Shown here piece after piece: positions 21,757 through 31,189 of a stretch of 64,000 bases of DNA; positions within the stretch are counted from its first letter, which is position 1, and every line of letters begins with the position of its first letter. This stretch comes from Megamerina dolium (taxonomy: Eukaryota > Arthropoda > Insecta > Diptera > Megamerinidae). The notes under the pieces are model-generated. The model had not been told where the DNA came from and did no database searches. It was given only the letters and a program-made list of their open reading frames with translations. A program made the translations under genes and the position numbers. The stretch spans positions 31,216,695-31,280,694 of the forward strand of contig OY978530.1 of NCBI GenBank assembly GCA_963854835.1. Direction: 5' to 3'.

Positions 21757-22404
21757 TCAATGGAGTATTTTCCATTTTATTTTCGTATAATATGGGAGAT
21801 TAAATTCATTAGGTGCTTCTGTTATCACTTCGTATTTAATTATATAGTCTTTTGGTATTGTGCTAAATTCAATTGGTTTCTTTGATAAGATTTTTTGAAA
21901 AACGTTTATATTACTATCAATTAGGCTTATACTTACTCCGGTATCTATGAGAGCAATATATTTCTTATTTTTCATCGTGAGTGTTATGGTAGGAAGACAG
22001 TCCGATGCTGTTTCTCGAAAAAATTCTGCTCTTCTTCTTTCTGGTTTTCGCTAACTTTATTCTTATGACACTGACACAAATTTAACACAGTGTGTCTTTC
22101 TTCTTGTTCTCATTGTTTTCTCTTTATATTGTCTACTTTCATATGTTATTGGTATGATATGTTCATATGATTTGTATGATTTTCTGTGTTCCGGTCTAAT
22201 ACATTTTACTTCGAATCTTCTTTGGTTCATTATAAATATTATTTGCGCTAGTTCTTTGTGCTCGTATTTTTTATCTAAAAGTGTCTCCTGCGTCATTTCC
22301 TTAATAGTATTTATTAAAAGACTTTCAATGTTTGTTAAATCTATTCCGTGTCCGCCTTTATAATAGCTGTATTCTTTTGTAATCGAGTTGGAAAAGAACA
22401 CCAA
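21757..22404 (-). pseudogene. errantivirus gag end and protease
   Basis: The 22,063-22,404 frame is a polar, basic stretch with no clear motif, placed where the gag-pol overlap is expected. The 21,757-21,975 frame carries YIALIDTGVSISLIDSNI, the aspartic protease active site DTG of a retroviral-type protease, and FNLPYYTKIKWKILH. A frame change and stops near 22,010-22,060 separate the two. Upstream the reading is lost at about 22,440, and BEL inserted at 22,579-22,583. Confidence 0.7.
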
Positions 22405-22583
22405 CTCGCATGTAATTTCCCTTTTACTTGAATATAATTTCCCTTTAGTTACTTAGCAACGCTGGTGGTATATATGGTTGTTCGTGAAATTTATAAACGA
22501 GATAAAAACAAAAAAGAAACAATTCTGCGGAATCTGTGGTAAATATATTCGTTTATTTAAAATAAATTTTTATTTGCTCTTGC

Positions 22584-22860
22584 TGTAGGATCAAGGAGCC
22601 TTTTCCTTAACCGCACGAATTTGGAATAGCAATATTAGCAATTAATTTCTTATATATCAATCAAAAACGATTTATTACATCATATTGAATTTAACATGTA
22701 CAAGGCATAAAAGGGAATTAAAAATAACAGCATTAAGCAAGCAATTGAGCATAATATATAAGTATATAAGAAAAATATATACATACATAAGATTAATAGA
22801 TGAATAGCAAATGAGAACAATTAAGAGTGTTTTTATGATTTCTTACTCTATGACTCAACA
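22584..22860 (-). repeat. BEL 3' LTR
   Basis: A 277-bp LTR, on the element strand beginning TGTTGAGTCATAGAG and ending TTGATCCTACA (TG..CA form). Its partner at 28,530-30,883 is the same except for scattered changes, a 29-bp stretch absent here (TGCGTTTAGTTTCCAG and following) and two inserted elements. Confidence 0.92.
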
Positions 22861-22884
22861 TCCCAGCTTCGTTTGAAAAACCTG

Positions 22885-23223
22885 TCAAACAGGTAACACA
22901 GCAATCTTGCGGATAGGACGGCGAATGATTCCTCTTATGGTACGGATATCAACAACTCGAACGCGCGAATCTTTACCAGGTATGCAGTTGAGAACTTTAC
23001 CCAAGTGCCAATGCTGAGGAGGAACGTTATCTTCATGAATGATGACCATTGTTCCATTTGTGACGTTTGAGTGATCAGCTGACCATTTTGTGCGCATTTG
23101 AAGCTCGTTGTTAAAATCATGTGACCATTTTTTCCAAAACGATTGTTTGATGGCGGTAATGCGAGACCATTTGTCGAGACAGTTGATGTTGGACGACACA
23201 TTTCGCTCCGGCAGCGCCTTCAA
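22885..23223 (-). CDS. BEL Pol C-terminal domain (DUF5641-like)
   Basis: One hundred and twelve residues. The block QSFWKKWSHDFNNELQMRTK, then WHLGKVLNCIPGKDSRVRVV, then IRRPIRKIAVLP is the C-terminal domain that follows the integrase core in BEL/Pao. It is thought to act with the integrase in DNA binding; this is family knowledge. The frame overlaps the preceding integrase block by four bases, so a one-base frameshift separates two parts of one protein. Confidence 0.85.
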   Translation of the reverse strand: MKALPERNVSSNINCLDKWSRITAIKQSFWKKWSHDFNNELQMRTKWSADHSNVTNGTMVIIHEDNVPPQHWHLGKVLNCIPGKDSRVRVVDIRTIRGIIRRPIRKIAVLPV

Positions 23224-23834
23224 ATTAGTACCAACAATAAAATGGCCTGGAATAAGTGCGTCGAGTCGCTCGGGCCAGTTGGAAGTGGTGTTATGGGAAG
23301 AGAGTTGAGAATTGCTTCAATTTCGAGCAATACTGTTGTCATTTTCTCATATGTTAGCTTTGTGGTTTTCAAACTGCGGTTCAAGTGGCCCTTAGCTGAC
23401 TTCACAGCAGCCTCCCAAATGCCGCCAAAGTGAGGTGCTCTAGGAGGAATGAAATGAAAGTTTATAAATTCATTAGCGCAATACTTAACAATCGCATCTT
23501 GACGCCCTCTATCAAAGAGAAAAGCCTTTAAATCCTTGAGTTTGTTCCTTACACCAACAAAGTTCGTTGCGTTGCCACAAAAAATATCAGAAGGCAAGCC
23601 TCTGCGGCCGATAAGTCGCTTTAGTGATGCTAAAAAGGCATTTGTTGACAAGTCTGTCACAAGTTCAATGTGTACCGCCTTAGAAGCCAAACAAATAAAA
23701 ATGGCGATGTAGGCCTTGTAAGGTGTTTTTCCTCTAATACGGAGATAGATATCGACAGGGCCGCAAAAATCAACATCGCATCCTGCGAAAGGGCGTGAAG
23801 GCGTCAAACGCTCAACTGGTAAATTTCCCATCAT
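23220..23834 (-). CDS. BEL integrase catalytic core
   Basis: Two hundred and four residues. FAGCDVDFCGPVDIYLRIRG holds the first catalytic aspartate, and GGIWEAAVKSAKGHLNR the glutamate. At the second site families read SDNGTNF, but here it is FCGNATNFVGV, so the aspartate is replaced by glycine. The enzyme should be inactive even if the frame were whole. The N-terminal H2C2 domain is in the next frame upstream (23,838-24,236), separated by a stop. The C-terminus is lost to a frameshift at about 23,225-23,290. Confidence 0.88.
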   Translation of the reverse strand: MMGNLPVERLTPSRPFAGCDVDFCGPVDIYLRIRGKTPYKAYIAIFICLASKAVHIELVTDLSTNAFLASLKRLIGRRGLPSDIFCGNATNFVGVRNKLKDLKAFLFDRGRQDAIVKYCANEFINFHFIPPRAPHFGGIWEAAVKSAKGHLNRSLKTTKLTYEKMTTVLLEIEAILNSLPITPLPTGPSDSTHLFQAILLLVLI

Positions 23835-23837
23835 TTG

Positions 23838-24236
23838 TTATAGCAATTTAGGTTTGTATCGCACGCAGTGGACACAATTTCTGACCACGTGTCTTGCAAT
23901 GTCTCGTGCGTTTACAATCCAAAATTCGACGCGAATCAGAGCAAGTAATGCTTTGGGACCAGCGTGATAATTTTTGAGATGCAAATGTCGAACGTATCGC
24001 TTGACGAATTCGCACTTGGGAGGTAGTAGAATTGGATGCTTGCGGTTTTCTGGTAAGTCAGCTAATTCGAGTCGCCCGCCGACTTTTAGCAACGGAAAAT
24101 CTCCACTATCATCGATGAAAGGATTTAAGTACCGCAAAGTGCCATTCACCGTCAACTCTCTCTTTAGCAGATGAATGTCTTCAGCGAAATAGTGTTGTTG
24201 TATGATCCATACGATGGATCGTAAAGCATGTTGCAA
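23838..24236 (-). CDS. BEL Pol segment: pre-integrase and H2C2 zinc-binding domain
   Basis: One hundred and thirty-two residues. RYLNPFIDDSGDFPLLKVGG is the conserved block before integrase. LHLKNYHAGPKALLALIRV, then ARHVVRNCVHCVRYKP, gives the H..H..C..C zinc-binding set of the integrase N-terminus. It is bounded by stops on both sides (24,237 and 23,835), which break the original polyprotein. Confidence 0.88.
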   Translation of the reverse strand: MQHALRSIVWIIQQHYFAEDIHLLKRELTVNGTLRYLNPFIDDSGDFPLLKVGGRLELADLPENRKHPILLPPKCEFVKRYVRHLHLKNYHAGPKALLALIRVEFWIVNARDIARHVVRNCVHCVRYKPKLL

Positions 24237-24239
24237 CTC

Positions 24240-25118
24240 CTAAGGGGAAAGAGGTTTTAGTTGCTGTTTATTTTGCGAAGACTTGCGTAAATTCGTGTAA
24301 AAACGAAACATCCAAGCAATGAGATGAACGCTATGTGAATATGAACTACATCTGTCAACAACATCAATTTCACAATTTGTTACCAAGACCATCTTGAACG
24401 CTGCCTTTCGCTTTTCCTTTTCAACTACTTCCATGTCGATTTCGCTACAGTTATCTTTGGGCCACTTTTGTATGTCTTCATAGAGAAACTGTGGTCCGGT
24501 GTACCATATAGATTTGCAAAGTTCATCAACAGAGCTGCCTCTAGATACAATGTCGGCCGCATTGCAGTGCGTTGTGACGTGTCTCCAGTGGGAATCAGCT
24601 GTGAGGTCTTGAATTTCAGATACTCGATTCCCGACGAATGCTGAAAGTGTAGCTGAGTGCGTTTTTAGCCAGTGTAGCACTATCTGCGAATCTGTCCATA
24701 GATACATATGAGAAAGACGATTACAAAATATTGGTTTAATTTTAGAAACAAGCCGAATGAGGAATAGAGCATCGCAAAGTTCTAGTTTCGGCAGCGATTG
24801 CTTTTTAATTGGGGCTACTCTAGACTTTGCTGTAAGAAGATGAACACTGATGTTGCCGTACTTATCCACCACACGAGTATATATGCAACAGCCGTACGCG
24901 CAAATAGATGAATCGCAAAATCCATGGAGTTGAAATGACTGCGCATCTGCTAAAAGGCAATATCTTGGAATGGAAATTGACGAAAATTCTGATAAACTAT
25001 TTATGAAATTATTCCAAGCAGAGTATATGTTTTGTGGAACAGATTCATCCCATTCAAGCTTAAGAAGCCACAATTCCTGGATAATTATTTTTGCCGATAT
25101 AGGAGCTAAAAGTCCCAA
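24240..25118 (-). CDS. BEL Pol segment: RNase H-like region (A17-associated)
   Basis: Two hundred and ninety-two residues. GLLAPISAKIIIQELWLLKL marks the RT-connection block of BEL polyproteins. It is followed by LHGFCDSSICAYGCCIYTRV, APIKKQSLPKLELCDALFLI, YLWTDSQIVLHWLKTHSATL and FVGNRVSEIQDLTADSHWRH, the RNase H-like domain with its acidic residues (D in FCDSS, E in KLELC, D in WTDSQ). This frame overlaps the RT block by 13 bases, so a frameshift lies between them. Confidence 0.88.
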   Translation of the reverse strand: MGLLAPISAKIIIQELWLLKLEWDESVPQNIYSAWNNFINSLSEFSSISIPRYCLLADAQSFQLHGFCDSSICAYGCCIYTRVVDKYGNISVHLLTAKSRVAPIKKQSLPKLELCDALFLIRLVSKIKPIFCNRLSHMYLWTDSQIVLHWLKTHSATLSAFVGNRVSEIQDLTADSHWRHVTTHCNAADIVSRGSSVDELCKSIWYTGPQFLYEDIQKWPKDNCSEIDMEVVEKEKRKAAFKMVLVTNCEIDVVDRCSSYSHSVHLIAWMFRFYTNLRKSSQNKQQLKPLSP

Positions 25119-26098
25119 TGGATCAAAAAGCGAGGAGCCGAAGTTAGTTCGAATTGTCCTAGTTTTAGAAGGTCTGTCACTTCATGCTTGATTTGAGAAA
25201 GCATCGCCAGAGAATCAGCACCGCAAATAAGGTAATCAACGTAGAAGGATGTTTTAACTGTTCTTGAACCTATTTCATATTGAGAAGCATGTCGATCAGC
25301 TAAGTATATCAAGCTTCGCACAGCTAAATATGGCGCTGCAGTCATGCCGTAAGTTACTGTACTTAGCTGATAAGTGTGAATTTCAGTATCTGGCGAATTC
25401 CTCCAAAGTATATATTGAAACTTGTGATCTTTGGGAGCCATGCGTACCTGCCTGTACATTTTTGTGATGTCAGCCGTAGGAGCGAAGCGATAGAGACGAA
25501 AAGGAAGAAAAAGTATTACCAAATCACTCTGAAGAGTTGGTCCAACCATTTGAATCTCATTTAGAGATTTTTGTGAAGTGGTATGACAGGAAGCGTCAAA
25601 CACAACCCTCAATTTTGTTGTAGTGCTTGATGGCCTTAAAACACAATGATGAGGAATGTAGTAGTGAGGCTCATTTAGGTTAGGGTTCTTTTTTAAATTC
25701 ATATGGCCCAATTTCTCATATTCTTCCATGAAAGCTACATACTGTTCTTTGAGCTCTGGAGAACGGGATAAACATTGTTCTTGTGCAACAAACCTTCTCA
25801 ATGTCGTGTCATATGAATTTCCCAAGCATAAATGATCATCTTTGAACGGCAAGCTAACCACGATCCTGCCATCGCGGTTTTGATAGACTGTTTCAGTGTA
25901 CAAACGCTCACAACTGTGTTGCTTACGAGTCCACACATCCACAGTGTTCGAAATTTCTTCGATTTTCCACAAGCGTTTCAGTTTTTCGTTCAATGAGTCA
26001 TCGCATGTTAGCAAGCATGTCGAGGTTTGCACGCTAGGGTGCCTTTGAAATCGACCCGGTACAACCGAACCTAATAGCGTTTTCTGCAAAACAGGCAA
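25106..26098 (-). CDS. BEL reverse transcriptase
   Basis: Three hundred and thirty residues. The upstream linker has YIPHHCVLRPSSTTTKLRVV. The RT core shows VVFDASCHTTSQKSLNEIQM, RFAPTADITKMYRQVRMAPK (first catalytic D) and QLSTVTYGMTAAPYLAVRSL. In the second catalytic box, YVDD of the family is YVDYLICGADS here, so the second aspartate is a tyrosine. The loss should abolish polymerisation. The ATG is internal to the former polyprotein; gag-protease ends in another frame at 26,245. Confidence 0.92.
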   Translation of the reverse strand: MPVLQKTLLGSVVPGRFQRHPSVQTSTCLLTCDDSLNEKLKRLWKIEEISNTVDVWTRKQHSCERLYTETVYQNRDGRIVVSLPFKDDHLCLGNSYDTTLRRFVAQEQCLSRSPELKEQYVAFMEEYEKLGHMNLKKNPNLNEPHYYIPHHCVLRPSSTTTKLRVVFDASCHTTSQKSLNEIQMVGPTLQSDLVILFLPFRLYRFAPTADITKMYRQVRMAPKDHKFQYILWRNSPDTEIHTYQLSTVTYGMTAAPYLAVRSLIYLADRHASQYEIGSRTVKTSFYVDYLICGADSLAMLSQIKHEVTDLLKLGQFELTSAPRFLIHWDF

Positions 26099-26244
26099 GT
26101 TGTCGCCAAGTCGAATCTGACCAACAGAGAGGAGGCTGAAAAAACTTTCGGTTCCTAGAAGTAAATCAACACGTTTCGATTTGTAGAATTCGTCATCAGC
26201 GAGATCAGTGTTCTTTGGAATATGCCAAGACGAGATGTCTATTT

Positions 26245-27921
26245 CTACCTCTGGTTGATAAGCAATGTGCGAAGTGACACAGAATGTTGAAGGAAGTTCA
26301 AACCCAGTAGTCGTGATTTTATGGTGGTTGAAGTTTTATACTTGATGTTGGCTGGCGTATTTCCAATACTGTAAATAGCAATGTTGTGTTTACCTCTGGG
26401 TAGTTGAAGCCTTAGAGAAAAATCATCAGTGATAAAATTCACTTGCGAACAAGAATCCAATAAAGCTTTGCCCAGCCTGTAACCACCTGAAGGGTCACGA
26501 ACCAGTATCATAGCTGTGGAGAGAATTATATGATCCATTGAAGAGTTATTTATGTGTGTATGTACAGTGGCATCTCTGGCAGCGGCATCTCTTGAAGTAG
26601 ATGGTAAAATTGCCATTGATGGCGATAGTGGCATAGCGCGTGTTGATGTTTCTGCTGATACCGCAGCGGCATTACGATGAAGCAGGCTATGATGCTGACG
26701 AGCGCAAAATTTGCATCTATGTAATGATGGACAACGTGAAAGTTGATGTCCCTTGGTGAGACAGTTAAGGCAAAGATTCAGCTTCTTTACGTGCTCAAAA
26801 CGTTGAATAATTTCAAGAGCTTTGAAACGTTCACAAGCGTGATTTTTGTAACTGGAGCTGGAGCAAAATAAGCATTGAGAATTGGAGCAATCGAATGAGT
26901 AGCCTCTTTGTTGCTTTTTGGGCTTGAAAATTTTACCACTGTTGTTGCTTTCCATAACATGATTCTGATGGCTATCAAGTGATTCGAGATATTGGCAATG
27001 TCTCTCTAAAATGTTCGTACAGTCTTCCCAAAATGGAAGTTTCTTAAAACCTGAGGATTCTTTCCACTTCCGATTAGTATGTTCGTCAGCCTTTTGCAAA
27101 ACTAAGTATATGAGCATGGCTTGCGAAAGTTCCTTTTCTGTGCCCAAGGACAGAAGAGAACCATAGATGGCTGAAGCATTGTCTACGAGACTTCGCAATT
27201 GATGACCACTTGACTTTGAAACTGAAGGCAATTCGAAAAGCGAGGTAATATTTTCAAGGGATATTAGGGTAGCATTGTCATAACGTGCGTTTAGTCTCTC
27301 TAAGGCCCTAGGGTAATTTTCATTAGTAACCTGGAAAGCATTGACGGTTTGTAATGCTTGCCCTTGGAGACAGTTTCGTAGGTGGTTAAATTTCTCTATG
27401 TTAGATAAGCTGTGCTCACGATCAATGATTTGTTTAAACGAAGTTATAAAATTTCGATATTCAAAATATCTGCCGCTAAAAGAAGGCAACTTTAAATGCG
27501 GCAGCTTAGAATTTTGAATAGGCATTATGCAAGTATTTTCAGAAGACGTTGTGGCGTTTAGGTCTTCGTCTAATTGCGACTGTATGGCTAATTTTGTAGT
27601 GATATACAAATCTTCTAAATCAGCTCGAGTATTATCATCACTATCAAGCTTTTCGATGTTTGTTTGAATTGTGAGAATTTGCTTGAAGTATGATTCCAGA
27701 ATTCCTAAGAGACATTTCAGTTCAGCTACAGAAATAATTTTCCCTTCTCCTCGCACACTCGCTTCAACGATGTTTTTAATGCGCGTGATACTTTTCCTTG
27801 TACTAGAGCGCTGTTGCTTTATCTCTTCTACATAAATCTTGAAGTAAAGTGCACAGACAATGTTGAAGTAAGGAGATAAGCGACGAAAATGTAGCGCAAC
27901 GAGACGAAATATAGTGTGCAA
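26245..27921 (-). CDS. BEL Gag-protease polyprotein
   Basis: The longest intact Gag frame in the window, 558 residues. Residues about 130-300 are the Gag core of BEL elements (LPHLKLPSFSGRYFEYRNFI, IEKFNHLRNCLQGQALQTVN). Zinc-knuckle cysteines follow at about 350-420 (CLFCSSSSYKNHACERF, LCLNCLTKGHQLSRCPS and CKFCARQHHSLLH). The aspartic protease region begins near residue 485 with GKALLDSCSQVNFITDDFS, where D-S-C stands for the usual D-[ST]-G. A frameshift after SLRTLLINQR removes the rest. The start ATG is the first in frame; earlier ones are out of frame. Confidence 0.9.
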   Translation of the reverse strand: MHTIFRLVALHFRRLSPYFNIVCALYFKIYVEEIKQQRSSTRKSITRIKNIVEASVRGEGKIISVAELKCLLGILESYFKQILTIQTNIEKLDSDDNTRADLEDLYITTKLAIQSQLDEDLNATTSSENTCIMPIQNSKLPHLKLPSFSGRYFEYRNFITSFKQIIDREHSLSNIEKFNHLRNCLQGQALQTVNAFQVTNENYPRALERLNARYDNATLISLENITSLFELPSVSKSSGHQLRSLVDNASAIYGSLLSLGTEKELSQAMLIYLVLQKADEHTNRKWKESSGFKKLPFWEDCTNILERHCQYLESLDSHQNHVMESNNSGKIFKPKKQQRGYSFDCSNSQCLFCSSSSYKNHACERFKALEIIQRFEHVKKLNLCLNCLTKGHQLSRCPSLHRCKFCARQHHSLLHRNAAAVSAETSTRAMPLSPSMAILPSTSRDAAARDATVHTHINNSSMDHIILSTAMILVRDPSGGYRLGKALLDSCSQVNFITDDFSLRLQLPRGKHNIAIYSIGNTPANIKYKTSTTIKSRLLGLNFLQHSVSLRTLLINQR

Positions 27922-28506
27922 TTAACGTCAAGTGAATTAATTGTTCTCTACGCGATCTTAGCGGCAAGCAATGATATGAAGTCAAAGAAATTGAATATTT
28001 ATATGCAGGTGGAGATGATTAAACCATGAAAGAGCAGCGATAGAGGCAACTGTAAGGTGTAGTAAGCTACGGCGCAACAATGTGACTGTACTGTATGAAG
28101 AACCTTTGTATTGATGAGCGTGAAGAACAAAAAAAACGAAATAGCGAAAGCAGCGCAAAAACAACTGAGTTAATGCGTCAAAGCAAACAGTAAATTGTAT
28201 CTAACTGTTTTTAAGCAAATTTTAGTTTTTGTTGGAAATTTCCATGCAAAAAGTAACGTTTCCTCGTCGTATCAATCTGGCTGGTACAGTACCGAAAAAT
28301 GTTACCTCTCCAAATGTATTTGTATTCTTTTATATCGAATAGTTTAATTTTTTACAGCAATCATTTAATTATGAATTGAACGATGAAACCAAATTTGAAT
28401 AGCAACTATATTGCTATATTTATTTATATACAATTTTTATGTGGTTGCAGCGATGAATTTCGCTAGTAAAAATTTCAAATAATTTAATCGATTTTATTAG
28501 AATCGT

Positions 28507-28524
28507 GCCCCACCTTGGGCGCCA
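28507..28524 (-). other. BEL primer-binding site
   Basis: On the element strand, TGGCGCCCAAGGTGGGGC lies five to six bases after the 5' LTR, beginning with TGG as needed to pair with a tRNA CCA end. I did not assign the tRNA. Confidence 0.75.
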
Positions 28525-28600
28525 AAAAGTTTAGGATCAAGGAGCTTTTTCCTTAACCGCACGAATTTGGAATAGCAATAAAAGCAAATAATTTCTTATA

Positions 28601-30251
28601 CAGTGGCTCCCAGCTTATTTCGTACAGTGACAGTTTAAAAATTGCTGCAGTCGTAATTCCTAATATAGCAAAAATTTTAACAAAATATAAATGCCATTTT
28701 TGAAAGGAAGGTTTGTTTTTTATTTTCCAAAATTTACTTTTTCAAAATTTTAGTGTTTGACACTATAAAAAAATAAAATAAGAAAAAAATAGGAAAATTC
28801 ATGTCACAGCTTATTTCGTACAGTCTCTTTAAGTTCAAACTAAAAACAAAGTAAGTTGATTTTAATATTTAGTATGACATCCCTTAGCGTTAATGACAGC
28901 CTGGAGTCTACTTGGCATTGAATCCACCAATTTTTGAGTGATGTCTGGTGTGATTTTTTTCCATTCCTCCATCAGTACCTTCTTTAGGTCTTGCTTATTA
29001 GAAATCTTGTGTGTTCTTATTTTATTGTCCAAAATAGACTAAAGATTTTCAATCACATTCATGTCAGGTGACTGTGGTGGTGGAGACATCAAGTGTGAGC
29101 AGTTCAAATAAGCCAAGATTGCACAATCCCAGATTTATGTTTTGGGTCATTATCTTGGTAATACCGAAATTCTTCCCGCAAACCCAGTTTGTCTGCACTT
29201 TGAAGTAAATTGTTTTTCAGAATCTCGAGGTACTTCATTTTGTCCATTGTTCCCTCAATAAAAACCAATTCACCTACTCCGGCTGCTGACATACAGGCCC
29301 AAACCATCACGCTACCGCCACCATGCTTCACTGTGGGCTTAAGGTTCTCCTTGTTTAGCTCGGTATTAGCTTTACGCCAAACATATGACATTCCGTCCGA
29401 GCCAAAAATATTAAACTTAGACTCATCCGCGAAAATAACGGTATTCCAGAACGCAGGAGTATTAATAATATGCTCTTTGGCGAAGTCAAGTCGGCGTTGT
29501 ATATTCATTTTCGAAATGAATGGTTTCTTTCGGGCTACTCGACCGTTCAAGTCATGATTGCGCAGCACACGTCGGACAGTTTCAGCACTGGATGATTTTC
29601 CTATTTCACGCTGAACCTCTGCAGCCAACTTCGGAGCGGATAACTTTGGATTTTTCTTAATTTTTCGTACAATATAACGCTCGTCTGATGCGTTGAAAAT
29701 CTTATTAGGTGCTTCTCTGCCCTTGTTCTCCAACCGATTTTCGCGAACGAAGCGTTGAATGATGTATTGGACAGTTGAGGCACTTAAATTTGTCATTTCA
29801 GCAATTTTTCGCACACTCTGACCTTTCCTAAAATGGTTAATTACCAGTTTACGCTGTTCCATCGTTGTACGATGACCCATAAAGCTAAATGTTTAATTTA
29901 CAGCACTTTAACTATTTAAAATAATAATAATAAAAATTGTTATAATAGTTAAAAAGGTCCAAAAACTCATACAATTCAAAAAAACTTTGTAACTGCGCGG
30001 CAGAATGAAACTTACTTACATTGAAGTTTGTGTACGAAATAAGATGTGAGCTGAAAATCAGCTGATCAATAGTTTTTCTCTCTTGCATAACAAAAAGAAA
30101 AATTTTTGGGGTTCCCCGTTTTCTTATTAGGTTTACTAAACACATACACAGACATCTACATTCAAAACTTATCGATAAGTTTTTTAGTTTCGATGTTACA
30201 GCCATGTACATAAAAATATATACACTGTACGAAATAAGCTGTGAGCCACTG
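28601..30251 (-). mobile_element. Tc1-type DNA transposon with IR/DR ends
   Basis: Inserted at TA in the BEL LTR (TA at 28,599-28,600 and 30,252-30,253). The outer inverted repeats CAGTGGCTCCCAGCTTATTT (left) and CAGTGGCTCACAGCTTATTT (right, reverse complement) continue as CGTACAG and differ at one of 27 bases. A second copy of the core lies inside each end, at 28,805-28,823 and 30,031-30,053. That is the IR/DR design of several Tc1-like families. Length 1,651 bp fits a complete element. Confidence 0.95.
28858..29880 (-). pseudogene. Tc1-like transposase, nearly intact
   Basis: The open frame 29,104-29,880 has 258 residues. Paired-like DNA binding comes first (RKLVINHFRKGQSVRKIAEM, SASTVQYIIQRF). 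The linker GREAPNKIFNASDERYIVRK and a second HTH (SSAETVRRVLRNHDLNG) follow. The DDE core has IFADESKFNIFGSDG (first D) and YYQDNDPKHKSG (second D). A single frameshift just before 29,104 and one TAG at about 29,042 replacing the tryptophan of NL[W]S separate it from the last part. That part reads PPQSPDMNVIENL with the third acid E, and ends naturally at a TAA near 28,858. Confidence 0.92.
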
Positions 30252-30408
30252 TATATCAATAAAAAATGATGCGTTTAGTTTCCAGTCAACCGTTTTACTG
30301 ATTTATTGCATCAAATTGAATTTAACATGTACAAGGCATAAATGGGAATTAAAAATATCAGCATTAAGCAAGCAATTGAGCATAATATATAAGTATATAA
30401 GAAAAATA

Positions 30409-30790
30409 AATAAATAAAATAATAGTGGGTGCCGCAGCTCAGTGGTTAGTGTGTTCGCCTTCTGATCTGTAGGTCGTGGTTCAATACCCGGCTGATGCAT
30501 AACAAATTTAATATCGGTAAGATTTTTCTTTCGAACGGTACCCACCTGTCGGCAAGCAATTGGCAATTCTTCCGACAGTAACAACTTGCCATGAAAAAGC
30601 TTCTTAAAGAACTCTGTGAAAAAGCTCAGAAAAAGTGATGTCACAAGTGTTCTGCCGTTCGGAACCGGCTAAAATAAGTAGGTCCCTTCTAATATTGTCC
30701 AAAATTTAAGACGCACAACAGTAATGGAAGAGAAGCTCGGCCAATGAGCCCTTTGGGGCTTTATGTGCCACATATTTATGTTTATTTTTT
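30409..30790 (+). repeat. tRNA-derived SINE (family 1), copy in BEL LTR
   Basis: About 360 bp starting GGGTGCCGCAGCTCAGTGG, an A-box like tRNA head, with GGTTCAATACCCGG as the B-box. The body includes TTCGAACGGTACCCACCTGT, GCAATTGGCAATTCTTCCGA and GCTCGGCCAATGAGCCCTTT. ATAAGAAAAATA is duplicated at 30,397-30,408 and 30,791-30,802. Other copies: 32,821-33,184, 42,711-43,078, 46,564-46,911, the split copy 52,750-54,315 and 62,854-63,212. Confidence 0.9.
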
Positions 30791-31189
30791 ATAAGAAAAA
30801 TATATATACATAAGTTTAACAGACGAATAGCAAATGAGAACAATTAAGAATGGTTTTATGATTTCTTACTCTATGGCTCAACACTTGCTTTATTTTGCTT
30901 ATTTTTGTTTATATTTACGATAATTTGACGTGTTGTTGAAATTTCCCAAGCACATTCCAGTAGTCTATTCACAATAGTGCTGTTTTTTTTACTTTCCAAC
31001 ACTATAAGTCAGGTCGATTAAAATATAAGCCAGTTCAATTCAACTCGGTTAAAAAAGACGATGTCGCTTATTGTTGTTGCTTTGCATGCAGTTCGGCAAA
31101 TAAGTCAGTCTTCTTTTGCAACTCGTGTGCAAAAGAATGCGGCTAATATACAATAAGTTCATCTGTCTCATACTTAATGTTCTGAATTT

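Larger units (their letters stand above)
22584..30883 (-). mobile_element. complete BEL/Pao retrotransposon with passenger insertions
   Basis: The element has two LTRs (22,584-22,860 and 28,530-30,883). CTTGC is duplicated exactly at 22,579-22,583 and 30,884-30,888. A primer-binding site follows the 5' LTR, and a gag-pol array follows in the order Gag, protease, RT, RNase H, integrase, DUF5641. It sits inside errantivirus gag. Its right LTR contains a Tc1 transposon and a SINE. It is the best preserved element here, yet pol has frameshifts and two catalytic substitutions, so it is probably inactive. Confidence 0.95.
28530..30883 (-). repeat. BEL 5' LTR carrying a Tc1 element and a SINE
   Basis: The partner of 22,584-22,860. 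Removing the Tc1 transposon (28,601-30,251 plus one TA) and the SINE (about 30,409-30,790 plus one 12-bp duplication) leaves about 306 bp. That is 29 bp longer than the other LTR because of one extra stretch near 30,268-30,296. The element-strand start is TGTTGAGCCATAGAG. Confidence 0.92.

Noticed and set aside
30424..30500. Functional tRNA gene
   Set aside because: A- and B-boxes are present but stems do not close, and the same head precedes a 280-bp SINE body in six places.
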